Of a stretch of DNA of 6,659 bases, positions 6,621-6,659 are shown piece by piece. Positions within the stretch are counted from its first letter, which is position 1, and every line of letters begins with the position of its first letter. The position numbers and the translations under genes were made by a program. The notes beneath the pieces are model-generated. The model was not told where the DNA came from. It saw nothing but the letters and a program-made list of their open reading frames with translations, and did no database searches. The DNA comes from Akkermansiaceae bacterium (GTDB taxonomy: Bacteria; Verrucomicrobiota; Verrucomicrobiia; Verrucomicrobiales; Akkermansiaceae), in contig JALZUH010000100.1 of NCBI GenBank assembly GCA_023301645.1, positions 1-6,659 on the forward strand, read 5' to 3'.

Positions 6621-6659
6621 TTACTCAGCCACACTATCGATTTCTCCGTGGGCTAGTCT
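6621..6659 (-). CDS. Possible C-terminal tail of a convergent gene (cut by window edge)
   Basis: On the minus strand, one frame reads RLAHGEIDSVAE and then TAA at 6621-6623; the other two frames contain stops within this stretch. The stop lies directly beside the nested inverted repeats, as expected for a gene end facing the helicase gene. Twelve codons are too few to identify a product, and chance is quite possible. Confidence 0.25.
   Translation of the reverse strand, partial: RLAHGEIDSVAE

Noticed and set aside
6557..6630. tRNA-like appearance (GGGAGG ... CCTCCC as an acceptor stem)
   Set aside because: No T-arm consensus, no plausible anticodon arm and wrong spacing inside the pair.

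Overview
The window suggests a free-living bacterium of intermediate GC content. It holds three complete protein genes, one gene cut by the left edge and a possible gene tail at the right edge. Most starts lack a clear Shine-Dalgarno sequence. The gene set is a bestrophin-like membrane protein, malate:quinone oxidoreductase and a Ski2-like helicase with a DUF3516-type tail. Weak SDs and this mix would fit Verrucomicrobiota or a similar lineage, but that is an inference and no rRNA or marker gene confirms it.

Layout. Bases 1-519 (minus) are the N-terminal 173 codons of a two-helix membrane protein. Bases 520-736 are a divergent intergenic region whose right half is two tandem copies of a ~50-bp unit. 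Each unit contains an inverted repeat of CTGCTAAT/ATTAGCAG, and the second copy runs up to the start codon of the next gene. Bases 737-2080 (plus) encode a complete Fic-domain AMP-transferase with its own inhibitory helix and a C-terminal winged helix. A strong bidirectional hairpin terminator (2096-2121) separates it from the convergent mqo gene (2197-3690, minus). Bases 3691-3989 are a divergent spacer between mqo and the helicase gene. It holds tandem 15-bp repeats in the mqo leader and an 18-bp inverted repeat. Bases 3990-6530 (plus) encode the 846-aa helicase. The last 129 bases hold nested inverted repeats and perhaps the last 12 codons of a minus-strand gene.

The genes are not an operon: orientations alternate (-, +, -, +, perhaps -). 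mqo and the helicase gene look like ordinary chromosomal genes. The fic gene is more AT-rich where sampled, stands alone with its own repeats and terminator, and is the best candidate for accessory DNA. The most interesting signal is the tandem three-half-site repeat in front of fic. It looks like a dedicated operator, possibly bound by the Fic protein's own winged helix, and its second palindrome would also fold over the ribosome-binding region.
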